Below are positions 8,956-18,165 of a stretch of 43,720 bases of DNA, one piece after another. The DNA lies in the NCBI GenBank assembly GCA_028709385.1, contig JAQVXD010000002.1, positions 1-43,720 of the forward strand. Reading direction: 5' to 3'. The position numbers were made by a program, and so were the translations under genes. Under the pieces are notes generated by a model. That model saw only the letters and a list, made by a program, of their open reading frames with translations. It had not been told where the DNA came from and did no database searches. The stretch comes from Fermentimonas sp. (GTDB lineage Bacteria > Bacteroidota > Bacteroidia > Bacteroidales > Dysgonomonadaceae). The first letter of the stretch is position 1. Each line of letters opens with the position of its first letter.

Positions 8956-9959
8956 TGAAAGAAATTACACTTCAAAACGAGCATTCTTTTTTAAAAATAG
9001 ATTTGAAAGGGGGAGCTTATTCAGATTTTCATCTGAAAGAGCTCCAGCTCAATCCTATTAACTGGCAATCAGATGATCCTGGCCAGTCATCATTTAAAGG
9101 ACATTTCTTATGCTTTGATCGCTGGGGTCCTCCCTCTAAGGGGGAACAAAAAAATGGCTTTAAACATCACGGTGAGGTCAGTGATTTGGAGTGGCAGTTA
9201 ATAAAAGATTCTTATACATCAAAAGGCTATATTGAATCATCTATGAGTTGCGTCCTGCCAATGGGAAGATTGGGTATAACAAGAGAGATTCAAATGGCTC
9301 TTGACCAACCTCTAATTAAGGTTACGGAATATATTCAAAATCTGAATCCATTTAGCAGGATGTATAATATAGTTCAGCATGTAACTTTGGCTCCTCCTTT
9401 TTTAGATACAACTACACTTTTCGACAACAACAGCGAAAAGGGATTTGAAGATAAAGAAGATGGCAGTTTGAATCAGGAAAGCCCAACTCTACACTGGCCC
9501 GAAGCCATACATAATAATATGAAAATCAATTTCCGTCAATTTCAAAATGAATGGCCTAGGGTATCTACTTTTGGTTTTGATAACAACGAAAAATATGGTT
9601 GGGTAACAGCTTGCAATCCTGGAAAAAATCTGTTAATTGGTTACGTATGGAAAACCGCAGATTATCCGTGGTTAAATTTCTGGCGCTCTATGCAAAATGG
9701 ACAGCCTGCAGCTTTTGGTATTGAATTCGGAACTACCGGTTTGCACGAACCATTTCCAATAGTTGCAAAGAAAGCAAAAATTTTTGACAGGAATATTTTC
9801 GACTATATTGATGCAGATGAAGTGAAAGAAAAATCATTTATCGCATTTCTAGCAAAAATCTCTTCCGATTATTATGGTGTGAGGAAAATCGAAGTAAACA
9901 GCAAAGAGTTGATAATTTTTGAACATAAAACAGGTAATAAAATTATTTATACTATATAA
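8955..9959 (+). CDS. Predicted cytoplasmic mutarotase-fold (galactose mutarotase-like) protein
   Basis: A 334-residue protein with no signal peptide or membrane segment. The pattern of strands and the segments GHFLCFDRWGPPS, KHHGEVSDLEW and RMYNIVQHVTLAPPF look like the aldose-1-epimerase/galactose mutarotase beta-sandwich, where a conserved His and an acidic residue interconvert sugar anomers. I cannot place it in a named family. Its ATG overlaps the stop of the upstream GH38 gene by one base, the tightest coupling in the operon, so it likely handles a sugar released by these mannosidases. It is the last gene before the hairpin terminator at 9998. A glycan-binding or non-catalytic role is also possible. 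Confidence 0.6.
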   Translation: MKEITLQNEHSFLKIDLKGGAYSDFHLKELQLNPINWQSDDPGQSSFKGHFLCFDRWGPPSKGEQKNGFKHHGEVSDLEWQLIKDSYTSKGYIESSMSCVLPMGRLGITREIQMALDQPLIKVTEYIQNLNPFSRMYNIVQHVTLAPPFLDTTTLFDNNSEKGFEDKEDGSLNQESPTLHWPEAIHNNMKINFRQFQNEWPRVSTFGFDNNEKYGWVTACNPGKNLLIGYVWKTADYPWLNFWRSMQNGQPAAFGIEFGTTGLHEPFPIVAKKAKIFDRNIFDYIDADEVKEKSFIAFLAKISSDYYGVRKIEVNSKELIIFEHKTGNKIIYTI

Positions 9960-9997
9960 TTTTGCTAACAGAGAAATCTAAGTTAATTAATAAAATC

Positions 9998-10034
9998 ATC
10001 CCAACTATTTTATAAGCAAATAGTTGGGATTTTT
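9998..10034 (+). terminator. Rho-independent terminator of the mannosidase operon
   Basis: A perfect 13-bp stem (atcccaactattt at 9998-10010 pairing with 10018-10030) with a 7-base loop is followed by a run of T on the + strand. It lies 39 bases after the mutarotase-like gene and before the end of a convergent gene, and could also weaken read-through from the other side, although the T run there is poor. Confidence 0.85.
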
Positions 10035-10124
10035 ATGTATTTATATAAAACTCCGCAAATAGGATTTGGCAAAAGTGTTTAAAGACAAGCCTGCTCATAT
10101 TAGGATATTCAACAGGACTACTTA

Positions 10125-11513
10125 CTATTTTTTTTCAACTTCTTCAACTCTCTTGAGCCAGTATCCCCAATAATTATCTACTAGTGATATTACTCTTTTG
10201 GGTGACCAATCGTTATTATAAAGACTAAAATTACTGTTCATTTCTGGAGTGACACTTACAAATTCCCATCCGAAACGGGAACCCTGGCTTAATGTATTCT
10301 CTAAAATGTTTTTTAGTTCAAACTCGCTGTATGATGTGAAATCACTTCCATTAAATGTCATATGCTCCGTTACAGCCCAATCCCTGTTTTTCTCATTGAT
10401 AATTTGCCAGACACGGTCATATGCTTTCTGATTAGGTTTGTTTTCAGGAAAATACCAAGTCCAGTTAACCTGAATTATATTTGGCGCGGTTAGGTGTGAT
10501 AAAAACTCAAGAGGATCTCCCATCCTGAGGTACTGTTCCTTTTCATTAGCATCCAAGTAATCAACTGCTATATAGGCATCATCTCCTGCTATTTCACGAT
10601 ATGCAGCAGCATCATCGTTTACCCATTTGGCTAGAAACTGGGCTCTGAACTTATTCCAGGTTTCGTTTTTAATAAACGAGGATGGAATTGGAAAATATTC
10701 AGGCATATCAGATGAAGAATCAGTGATTCCATTCTTATTCCTCCAATTCTTGTATTCATTTTTAGCAGCCTCGCTATAACATAGAGGAATCGCTCCCATA
10801 TATTGAGGCTCAACTGTTGTTTCAAAATATAGTATTTTACGGGTATCTATCCCTTCTGCCAAATTCTTAATAAATTTATGAGCAGTTTCTCTGTATCCTT
10901 CATGAAAAATTGAGACCACTTTTGATCCAAATCCATATTCTGTATCGTTCACCTTTTCTCCTTTATCGTTAATAGCAAAAGCATCAGGATAGATTTCCCA
11001 GAAACCTTCTGGTATGGTTCCTCCTCCAACAGCATATGTTTCTACTGAAAGACAGGGATACATCCCTTTTTCATAGATTGCATTTATTAATTTGTTTAAT
11101 GGATCAAGCGATTTATCCAAAATTCCATCCCCATTTGTATCGAAATGATGCCAGTAGCAATTTAATTCAATTGTATTGTAGTACTTGGATCTGAAGATAT
11201 CAAGATCAGAAATCAATTTATCAACAGCGACAGCATCAGAAAAATTAACGAGAGGTTTGGCTGTTTTCAAAAATTTCCACTCCCCATCAAAATAGAATTT
11301 CCCGTTTTTTATTTCCCATTTTGTGTAATCAGCCACAGGATCCTCTAATTCAGGATTGGGAAAATCCTCCATTTGTTCTGTTTCTTTTTCCTTTTCCCCA
11401 ATTATCTCATCACTCTCATTTGTCTGGTCTTCTGAACCTTTATCACTGCATCCTATCAGAAGTGAAAGAATGATGATAAAGAAAATTGATTTTAAAACTC
11501 TCGTAGTTTTCAT
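10125..11513 (-). CDS. Lipoprotein with a TIM-barrel glycoside-hydrolase-like domain, family unassigned
   Basis: A 462-residue lipoprotein: the signal peptide SIFFIIILSLLIGC ends in a lipobox with Cys22, followed by a long acidic, Glu-rich linker (about residues 24-60), typical of surface-exposed Bacteroidota lipoproteins. The rest alternates strands and helices like a (beta/alpha)8 barrel. ETTVEPQY (Glu231, Glu235) and VTEHMTFNG (Glu383) are placed as acid/base and nucleophile would be in clan GH-A enzymes. DTNGDGILD (125-133) is a calcium-loop-like segment near the start of the barrel. I do not recognise the family, and catalytic residues are inferred only from spacing and local pattern. 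It is transcribed toward the mannosidase operon and away from PUL 1, and is alone in its transcription unit. Confidence 0.6.
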   Translation of the reverse strand: MKTTRVLKSIFFIIILSLLIGCSDKGSEDQTNESDEIIGEKEKETEQMEDFPNPELEDPVADYTKWEIKNGKFYFDGEWKFLKTAKPLVNFSDAVAVDKLISDLDIFRSKYYNTIELNCYWHHFDTNGDGILDKSLDPLNKLINAIYEKGMYPCLSVETYAVGGGTIPEGFWEIYPDAFAINDKGEKVNDTEYGFGSKVVSIFHEGYRETAHKFIKNLAEGIDTRKILYFETTVEPQYMGAIPLCYSEAAKNEYKNWRNKNGITDSSSDMPEYFPIPSSFIKNETWNKFRAQFLAKWVNDDAAAYREIAGDDAYIAVDYLDANEKEQYLRMGDPLEFLSHLTAPNIIQVNWTWYFPENKPNQKAYDRVWQIINEKNRDWAVTEHMTFNGSDFTSYSEFELKNILENTLSQGSRFGWEFVSVTPEMNSNFSLYNNDWSPKRVISLVDNYWGYWLKRVEEVEKK

Positions 11514-11726
11514 ATTGTTTAAACATATTTTATTGTAAATTCTGTAAATATATTAAATATAATTATTCCTGCCTTTACTTTACCCTTTTTTATTCACATT
11601 TACGGCATTTTAACGGTATACTGTTGATTCAGCCTTTTGATCTAGTATTTTTAGAGATATCATGCATATTTATTGTTAATTATAATTAATATTACAATAA
11701 ATATGATGCACCTTAAATATTTTATA

Positions 11727-11734
11727 TATATTTG
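11727..11734 (+). promoter_or_regulatory. Bacteroidota-type -7 element (TATATTTG) for PUL 1
   Basis: TATATTTG fits the TAnnTTTG -7 consensus of the Bacteroidota primary sigma factor. No clear TTG -33 element is seen about 20 bases upstream. Transcription would start near 11741, which puts the palindrome at 11756-11781 just inside the transcript start, a good position for a repressor. Confidence 0.55.
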
Positions 11735-11755
11735 TGAAGCTAAATTAATTGCATC

Positions 11756-11781
11756 TGCATGCTAAACCGGTTTAGCATGCA
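11756..11781. promoter_or_regulatory. Perfect 26-bp palindrome, likely LacI-family operator
   Basis: The sequence is a perfect inverted repeat centred between 11768 and 11769, with core GCTAAACCGGTTTAGC at 11761-11776. A central CpG flanked by AAAC/GTTT is the classic shape of LacI/GalR-family operators. It lies about 22 bases downstream of the -7 element, so a bound repressor would block initiation or early elongation. As RNA it could also form a hairpin, but no T run follows. No LacI-type gene lies in this window, so the regulator must be elsewhere. Confidence 0.65.
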
Positions 11782-11894
11782 TGTAATTTTATAAATAAAT
11801 CTTGCCTTATGACAAACGATTCATTAATCTTTAAAAAAGTATCTTTATGGTAAAATTAAAAATCGGTTCTCCTCATTCGCAAAAGAAGGAAAAC

Positions 11895-14800
11895 ATGCTT
11901 AAAAAGAGGAATTTGCTTTTCATCTTTTTTGTTTTTACGATAGGCTTAAACACATCAGTCTATGCTTACCCTAACACATCAATACAACAGCAGAAAAAGC
12001 AAATTTCAGGTAGGGTGCTGGATCAATATGGAGAATCCATAATTGGAGCTAATATTGTTGAAGAGGGTACTACTAATGGGACAATATCTGATATTGATGG
12101 TAACTTTTCTTTGCAAATTGAGAATGATGCTAACCTTCATGTCTCGTACATAGGTTATTTTTCACAAAACATTCCTATGAGTGGAAAAACAACCATAGAA
12201 ATTGTTTTAGAAGAAGACACAAGAGCATTAGATGAACTTGTTGTTGTAGGGTATGGAACACAGTCAAAAAGGACATTAACAGGATCTATTTCCACCATCA
12301 AGAGTGATGAAATTGTGGCAACGAAATCATCTAATTTAGTTAATAAATTGCAGGGAAAAATACCTGGACTGAATATCCGCATAAACACTGAACAACCAGG
12401 TATATATGATAATGCAATTAATATCCGCGGTTTTGGGACACCTCTTTTCGTGATAGATGGTGTAGAAAGGCCTTCTAGTGATTTTCAGAGAATGACATCT
12501 GAAGATATTGAAAGTATTACTATTTTGAAAGATGCCTCTGCTGCAATTTATGGACTAAACGCGGCAAATGGTGTAATTCTAATTACTACGAAAACAGGTG
12601 CAAATCAAGATACTAAATTCCAATTCGGTTCAACCTTCGGTTTCTCAAGACCCACAAACACGGTACCATTATCAGATGCCTACCAGTACAATCTGTTACG
12701 TACAGAGGCAGACCTAAATTATGGAGATGCCCCCTATATGTCACAAGAGGAAATTGAATTATGGAAGAACGGTGGGTCCGGCTATGAAAGCACTGACTGG
12801 TATGACGAAACCTTTAAAAGGTATGGAATAAAACAAGAATATAATTTATCTGCACAGGGAGGAAGTGAAAAAGTAGCATTTTATATGAATGGAAATATTC
12901 AGCAAGATGGAGGCATGTTGAGATCAGGGGACATTAATTACCAGAAAATAAATTTACGCTCAAACTTAACTGCTCAATTAACTGATGACATCAAGGCTAA
13001 CATAAACTTCAGCTTATCCTCAGATAAAAGATTAAATCCCAGTAGCGGTATTCACGAAATACAAAGAGGAGTTGTTTCGATTCTACCGTCCAGACCTGTT
13101 TATAGTAACAATAACCCTAATTATTTTAACAGGACTCAGGATGGACAGGCATTGAATCCAGTTGCTCTATCTTACAATGATTATGCGGGCTATAGCGAAT
13201 CCAACAATGAAGGAACTCAAACATCTATTGAATTGATATATGATTTACCATTTATAAAGGGCATGTCTGTGAGAGGATTTGTAGCATATGATAAAAATGC
13301 CGTTCTGGATAAAAACCTTAGGAAAAAATATTTTTTATATGATTATGAAATCGAAACTGATAGCTATTTACCTACAGCATTTAATTATCCGACAAATATC
13401 TCACAAAGCAATTATAACACTTCCTTTTATGATTTACAATTACAGGTAAGTTATGAAAACACTTTTAAAGAAAACCATAACGTAAAAGCAACACTGGTTC
13501 ATGAAAGGAAAAAGACCTTTAGAAGATGGTCTAGCATTAGCAAATACTATGAGTTTTTTACAAATGACCAGATCGATTTTGCGGATGAAAAAGATGCAAA
13601 ATCAGGAGGCAACCAATCAGATGTAAGGAACCTATCCTATCTTGGTCGTGTAAATTACGACTACCAGGGCAAATATCTGTTTGAATTTGCAGGTAGATAT
13701 GATGGATCATATAGATATCATCCTGATATTAGATGGGGTTTCTTTCCGGTTGTATCGGCGGGATGGAGAATTTCAGAGGAAAGTTTTATGCAAGGCCTGG
13801 ATTTTTTATCTAACCTTAAGTTGAGAGGTTCCTATGGTTTAATAGGACTTGATGCAGGCTCTCCATTTCAATATATATCGGCATTCAGCACATCTGGTGG
13901 AGGTTGGTATGAATTTGACGACGGAACTACGACTAAAGGTGTTGGTTCGCCAGCCATTGTTAATGAACAGCTTACATGGATGGAAACGAAATTATCCAAT
14001 ATTGGAGTAGATATAGGAGTTTTTAATGAACAACTGATTTTTACTGCAGATTTCTACAGAAGAGATAGAACTGGGCTATTAGCATACAGAAATGTAACTC
14101 TTCCAAATACTTTTGGAGGTTCATTCCCGCAAGAGAATTTGAATAGTGATCGAGTTCAGGGATTTGACCTTTCTTTAACTCACCAGAAAAAAGTAAATAA
14201 GGACTTTTCTTACTATATTGCCGGGAATTTCAATTATAACCGCCAAAAGAATCTGTACGTTGAACAAGGTGAGATTAATAGTTCATGGGAAAAATATCGT
14301 GGGCAGCAAAGCGACAGAAATACTGGTATTATATGGACATATAACGTAACGGGGCAATTCAAGAACGAACAAGAAATTCTCAATGCACCATTATATCAAG
14401 GAAATAGAGGTAACGAGTGGGTTCTTCCAGGTGACTGGATTTATGAAGATCTGAATAATGATGGGGTTATAGACGGAAACGACATTAAGCCAATGTTCTT
14501 CGGACAACATGTTCCTCTTATGAATTTCGGGTTGACATTAGCCGCTAATTATAAAGGGTTTGACATCAACCTGTTATTTCAAGGGTCTGCCATGTTCTCG
14601 AAACGATATACGCACGCATACTCCACGATGTTCTGGCAAAATGCCAACTTACCTGCCTATTTTTTTGATAGGTGGCACAGAGAAGACCCCTACGATCCAA
14701 ACAGCGAATGGATAGCCGGAGAATGGCCTGCAATGCGTGTGACTCAGTATGCAGACGGTGCTCGTGTCTATGAAGAAAGCAATGCATGGAGAAAAGATGC

Positions 14801-15032
14801 TTCCTATATACGATTTAAGAATTTAGAAATAGGTTACAATGTTGATGAAAGTATCATGCGGAAAATAGGAATAGAAGGATTTAGAATTTATTTAAATATG
14901 AATAACCTGTTTACTCTGACGGATAAATATTTAAAATACTTTGATCCTGAAGTCGCAACCGGAGGTTATAGTGCTGGTTGGATATATCCAATTTCGAGAA
15001 CTACGAGTTTAGGTTTTAATTTTATTTTTTAA
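11895..15032 (+). CDS. SusC/RagA-family TonB-linked outer-membrane transporter (PUL 1)
   Basis: About 1045 residues from ATG 11895. A longer reading from ATG 11847 adds 16 polar residues before the signal peptide, so the internal start, where MLKKRNLLFIFFVFTIG begins a normal signal peptide, is preferred. Domains in order are signal peptide, carboxypeptidase-D-like regulatory domain (ISGRVLDQYGESIIGANI), the DELVVVGYGT TonB-box-like segment, plug domain (NIRGFGTPLFVIDGV, ILKDASAAIYGLNAANGVILITT) and a 22-strand barrel ending in the aromatic signal LGFNFIF. It forms the energised pore for oligosaccharide uptake with its SusD partner, which starts 12 bases after its stop. The operator-like palindrome upstream suggests induction by release of a repressor. 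Substrate is unknown. Confidence 0.95.
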   Translation: MLKKRNLLFIFFVFTIGLNTSVYAYPNTSIQQQKKQISGRVLDQYGESIIGANIVEEGTTNGTISDIDGNFSLQIENDANLHVSYIGYFSQNIPMSGKTTIEIVLEEDTRALDELVVVGYGTQSKRTLTGSISTIKSDEIVATKSSNLVNKLQGKIPGLNIRINTEQPGIYDNAINIRGFGTPLFVIDGVERPSSDFQRMTSEDIESITILKDASAAIYGLNAANGVILITTKTGANQDTKFQFGSTFGFSRPTNTVPLSDAYQYNLLRTEADLNYGDAPYMSQEEIELWKNGGSGYESTDWYDETFKRYGIKQEYNLSAQGGSEKVAFYMNGNIQQDGGMLRSGDINYQKINLRSNLTAQLTDDIKANINFSLSSDKRLNPSSGIHEIQRGVVSILPSRPVYSNNNPNYFNRTQDGQALNPVALSYNDYAGYSESNNEGTQTSIELIYDLPFIKGMSVRGFVAYDKNAVLDKNLRKKYFLYDYEIETDSYLPTAFNYPTNISQSNYNTSFYDLQLQVSYENTFKENHNVKATLVHERKKTFRRWSSISKYYEFFTNDQIDFADEKDAKSGGNQSDVRNLSYLGRVNYDYQGKYLFEFAGRYDGSYRYHPDIRWGFFPVVSAGWRISEESFMQGLDFLSNLKLRGSYGLIGLDAGSPFQYISAFSTSGGGWYEFDDGTTTKGVGSPAIVNEQLTWMETKLSNIGVDIGVFNEQLIFTADFYRRDRTGLLAYRNVTLPNTFGGSFPQENLNSDRVQGFDLSLTHQKKVNKDFSYYIAGNFNYNRQKNLYVEQGEINSSWEKYRGQQSDRNTGIIWTYNVTGQFKNEQEILNAPLYQGNRGNEWVLPGDWIYEDLNNDGVIDGNDIKPMFFGQHVPLMNFGLTLAANYKGFDINLLFQGSAMFSKRYTHAYSTMFWQNANLPAYFFDRWHREDPYDPNSEWIAGEWPAMRVTQYADGARVYEESNAWRKDASYIRFKNLEIGYNVDESIMRKIGIEGFRIYLNMNNLFTLTDKYLKYFDPEVATGGYSAGWIYPISRTTSLGFNFIF

Positions 15033-15044
15033 TTGCTATATAAT

Positions 15045-16952
15045 ATGAAAAATAACGACATTTTTATTAGATATGCAGTATGGTTAATGATTTTGTCCAT
15101 ATCTGCTAGTTGTAACGATAATTTTTTGGATGTTGCACCTACAGACAAAATCACCGGAGACGCCCTCTTCTCAAGCCAGGAAGGAATTGATGCATACCTG
15201 GCTAATCTATACAGACAAATACCCATTGAAGACTTTAACACCACCCCCGAAGCCATGAACTATAATCCGGGTGATGCAAATAACGCGGGCAGGTATCCTA
15301 TTATTTTTACAGATAATGGGATCGGTTCAGAAAACTCTTCAATTACTCCGGCAGGAGCCTGGGACTATAATTATTGGGAGACCGGTTATCGTTTTAACAA
15401 AGAGATCAACTTGTTCAAAGATGTGATAGATGGATTAACCTCAGTTGACGAAGATGTAAAACGAAACTTGATGGGTCAAGTCTATTTTATGCGCGCATAT
15501 AATTACTATGCTTTGGCCAAAAGATATGGTGGTGTAGCGATTATATCTGAATCACAAGACATCGGAAATATTGAAGGACTTTATGTATCAAGAAGTACAG
15601 AAGAAGCTACCTGGGATTACGTAATGGCATCATGCGACTCTGCAGTGATGTTTTTGGACCAAGAACCCGATCCAGCACGACGGAAAGCGACGAAATCTGT
15701 TGCATTGGCTCTGAAATCCAGGGCAGCACTTCACGCAGCATCTGTTGCTAAGTTCTGGGACAGATATGAATTTACAGGAGAAGCAGTTGATTTAGGATTA
15801 GTGGGAATGCCTAAAAGTGCTGCTGACAAATATTATACTCAATGTATCGAAGCATGCGAGGAGATTTTCAACTCTGGTTATTATACTCTTTATAAAGGAA
15901 CTCCGGCAAATCCTGAAGAAGCCTCTGAAAACTACCGATTGATGTTTGAGGATCCAAATATTGCCCTTAATGAAGTCATCCTAATAAAGGGATTCAACGA
16001 AATTGGTGCAGGATATGGAAGTAATCAGGATAACTGGGGAAATCCAAATCAGACGAGAGGTGCTTGGCCACACCCTGGACGATTTAATCCTACCCTGGAT
16101 TTGATCGATACGTATGAAACTTATGATCAACCTGGGAAAAGTGCACCAATAGTAACAACCAAAGATGGCGTTACGAATGACTATTCCGGATATAATCCTA
16201 TTAAAGAATATTTAACATTCGATGATCCACAAGAAATTTTCGAAGGGAAAGATGCCCGTATGTTTGCAACAGTTATCGTTCCAAATTCCACATGGAAAGA
16301 CACTAAAATTATCATTCAGGGTGGATATATTCAGCCAGATGGAAAAGCGGTAATCTTAGCAAATGAGAGTATTGAGGTAGATGGAACAACATACTATACG
16401 TTTGGAGCTTCAGATCCGGCGTTGTATTCAGGATTTAGCACTTTCGGCGGCAATATGACAAGAACAGGGTTCGGATTCAAGAAATTTTTAAGTACTTCGT
16501 ATGTTCCTCGATTGGGATGGAATTTCTCTACAACTGACTGGATTGATTTCAGATATGCTGAAATACTACTTGACTACGCTGAAGCAGTACTGGAAAGTGG
16601 AAAAGGTGATCCGGTTCTTGCAGCTAAGGGACTTAACAGCATTAGAAAACGTGCAGCTCACACTACAGATATTCCTCTTACGATTGATAACGTTTTAAGG
16701 GAGCGACGCATTGAATTAGTTTATGAAAATAAGCGGTATTGGGATTTAATTAGAAGGAGAGAGTATCATAATCTCTTTAACCAAAGAGAGCGAAAGGCTT
16801 TGATTCCGATACTAGACTTACGAACTATGAAATATATTTTTGTAAGAGCCAATGTTCCCCGTGCTGGACAGGTAACATTTAATCCTTCTTGGTATTATAA
16901 AGTTATACCAGGTGTTGGTACAAGTGGCATTATACAAAACCCGCATTATTAA
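15045..16952 (+). CDS. SusD/RagB-family glycan-binding lipoprotein (PUL 1)
   Basis: About 635 residues from ATG 15045; a TTG at 15033 would add only four residues and is less likely. The signal peptide ends in a lipobox at ISASC (Cys23), followed by NDNFLDVAPTDKITGD, the usual SusD N-terminus. The TPR-containing body shows the RAYNYYALAKRYGGV helix and the conserved RRIELVYENKRYWDLIRR helix near the C-terminus; the end IQNPHY corresponds to the usual QNPGY-like tail. SusD proteins form the lid of the SusC barrel and bind the incoming glycan at the cell surface. The gene follows susC directly and precedes the DUF3823 lipoprotein by 21 bases, so all three form an operon. Confidence 0.95.
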   Translation: MKNNDIFIRYAVWLMILSISASCNDNFLDVAPTDKITGDALFSSQEGIDAYLANLYRQIPIEDFNTTPEAMNYNPGDANNAGRYPIIFTDNGIGSENSSITPAGAWDYNYWETGYRFNKEINLFKDVIDGLTSVDEDVKRNLMGQVYFMRAYNYYALAKRYGGVAIISESQDIGNIEGLYVSRSTEEATWDYVMASCDSAVMFLDQEPDPARRKATKSVALALKSRAALHAASVAKFWDRYEFTGEAVDLGLVGMPKSAADKYYTQCIEACEEIFNSGYYTLYKGTPANPEEASENYRLMFEDPNIALNEVILIKGFNEIGAGYGSNQDNWGNPNQTRGAWPHPGRFNPTLDLIDTYETYDQPGKSAPIVTTKDGVTNDYSGYNPIKEYLTFDDPQEIFEGKDARMFATVIVPNSTWKDTKIIIQGGYIQPDGKAVILANESIEVDGTTYYTFGASDPALYSGFSTFGGNMTRTGFGFKKFLSTSYVPRLGWNFSTTDWIDFRYAEILLDYAEAVLESGKGDPVLAAKGLNSIRKRAAHTTDIPLTIDNVLRERRIELVYENKRYWDLIRRREYHNLFNQRERKALIPILDLRTMKYIFVRANVPRAGQVTFNPSWYYKVIPGVGTSGIIQNPHY

Positions 16953-16973
16953 TTAAGATAAAAAGATCATCTT

Positions 16974-18161
16974 ATGAAGAAATTTATTTTCATTATAATA
17001 GTATTATTTACCACACTGACAGCGTGTGAATTAGATAATTACGACGCTCCTGATGCGAAAATATTCGGGAAAATAATTGATTCTGAAACAGGAGAAGCAA
17101 TTCAACAGGAAATTTTGGAAGGATCACGAATCGACTACGTTGAATTAGGTGATTTTGCAAATCCTCCCACGCAGCAAATTAGATTTAAAACTGATGGAAC
17201 GTACAGAAACGATCTGATGTTTTCAGGAAGTTATCAAATTCAAGCGCGAAGAGGGAATTTCTTTATTTTACCTCCTGATACTATTCAAGTAAAAGGAGAG
17301 ACAGAGTACAATATTGTAACAGAACCATATATAAGGATAAAAAATGTAACGTATGCTATCGAAGGACGCGAAGTTGTTGCTTCCTTTCAGCTTGAACAGA
17401 TAGCTGATAGTCCTGTAAAAAGCATTGCTGTATTCGCAGACATCAATCCCAACGTGTCTCAAAGTTTAAGAAAAGTAGCTAACATAGCGGAGATTAATAC
17501 TATTGTCGATCCGGAAAACACTTTCAAACTGAAAATTAAAATAGATCCACTAATGGATATTATTCCTGAAGGTAAACCGACTTTCTATTTCAGAGTGGGA
17601 GCATTGATATCTGATATGCCAGAAGCAAAATACAACTACAGTGAACCATATCCACTTGAGATTGATTATTCAACTCTTCCTCCAGTTGAGCCGGACATTC
17701 CCGGTAACGTAATAGATGATGCCGAGTCTTTAGATGGCTGGAATAGTGGTGGTTTTGTACTAAGTTTGGATACAGATGCTAAAGAGGGAAATTTCTCAAT
17801 AAAAGCAGAGGGACAAGGTGTAGTTATCTATCAAAAAAAGTTTGAGCCTTTTGACACTAAAGTAACCAAAGAAGAGGGTACGCTTGCATTTTGGCTATTT
17901 GTTCTGGATACATCTCCAATGAAATCAGGCGACAACAGTTTCGAAATTACTAGTTCGGGAGGACCTGATGTAGAAGAATTGGCTTGGAGAGTTGGGGAAA
18001 ACTTCGAATTAAATAACGGATGGAATAAGATTGAGTTAAAGCTTAAAGATGGAAATGCAGGAGGTGAAATTAACTTGAGTGCCGTCAACTTTATAAGATT
18101 TTATCACACGGCCATCACCGGACCGATGGTATTTAAAATTGACAACATTCGGTTTTATTAA
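16974..18161 (+). CDS. DUF3823-type surface lipoprotein with C-terminal carbohydrate-binding-like domain
   Basis: A 395-residue lipoprotein with lipobox LTAC (Cys18). Residues about 20-120 match the DUF3823 N-terminal domain found in third genes of SusC/D operons (DNYDAPDAKIFGKIIDSETGE, GTYRNDLMFSGSYQI). A second beta domain follows to about residue 230. From about residue 241 a separate beta-sandwich begins (VIDDAESLDGWNSGGF, ending PMVFKIDNIRFY) that looks like a galactose-binding-like or CBM domain. It is probably a surface glycan-binding protein that helps the SusC/D pair capture substrate. The C-terminal module is beyond what short DUF3823 proteins carry. Its stop lies five bases before the palindrome arm that hosts the insertion element. 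Confidence 0.75.
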   Translation: MKKFIFIIIVLFTTLTACELDNYDAPDAKIFGKIIDSETGEAIQQEILEGSRIDYVELGDFANPPTQQIRFKTDGTYRNDLMFSGSYQIQARRGNFFILPPDTIQVKGETEYNIVTEPYIRIKNVTYAIEGREVVASFQLEQIADSPVKSIAVFADINPNVSQSLRKVANIAEINTIVDPENTFKLKIKIDPLMDIIPEGKPTFYFRVGALISDMPEAKYNYSEPYPLEIDYSTLPPVEPDIPGNVIDDAESLDGWNSGGFVLSLDTDAKEGNFSIKAEGQGVVIYQKKFEPFDTKVTKEEGTLAFWLFVLDTSPMKSGDNSFEITSSGGPDVEELAWRVGENFELNNGWNKIELKLKDGNAGGEINLSAVNFIRFYHTAITGPMVFKIDNIRFY

Positions 18162-18165
18162 ACAG

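Larger units (their letters stand above)
11514..11894. other. Divergent intergenic region with PUL 1 promoter and operator
   Basis: This AT-rich stretch separates the - strand lipoprotein gene from susC of PUL 1. It holds the -7 element at 11727-11734, a 26-bp palindrome at 11756-11781 and an expected leader of about 150 bases. I found no convincing consensus promoter for the - strand gene; TATGTTTA close to its start is only a near match. Confidence 0.6.

Noticed and set aside
11847..11894. Upstream ATG for PUL 1 susC
   Set aside because: It would place 16 polar residues before an otherwise standard signal peptide.
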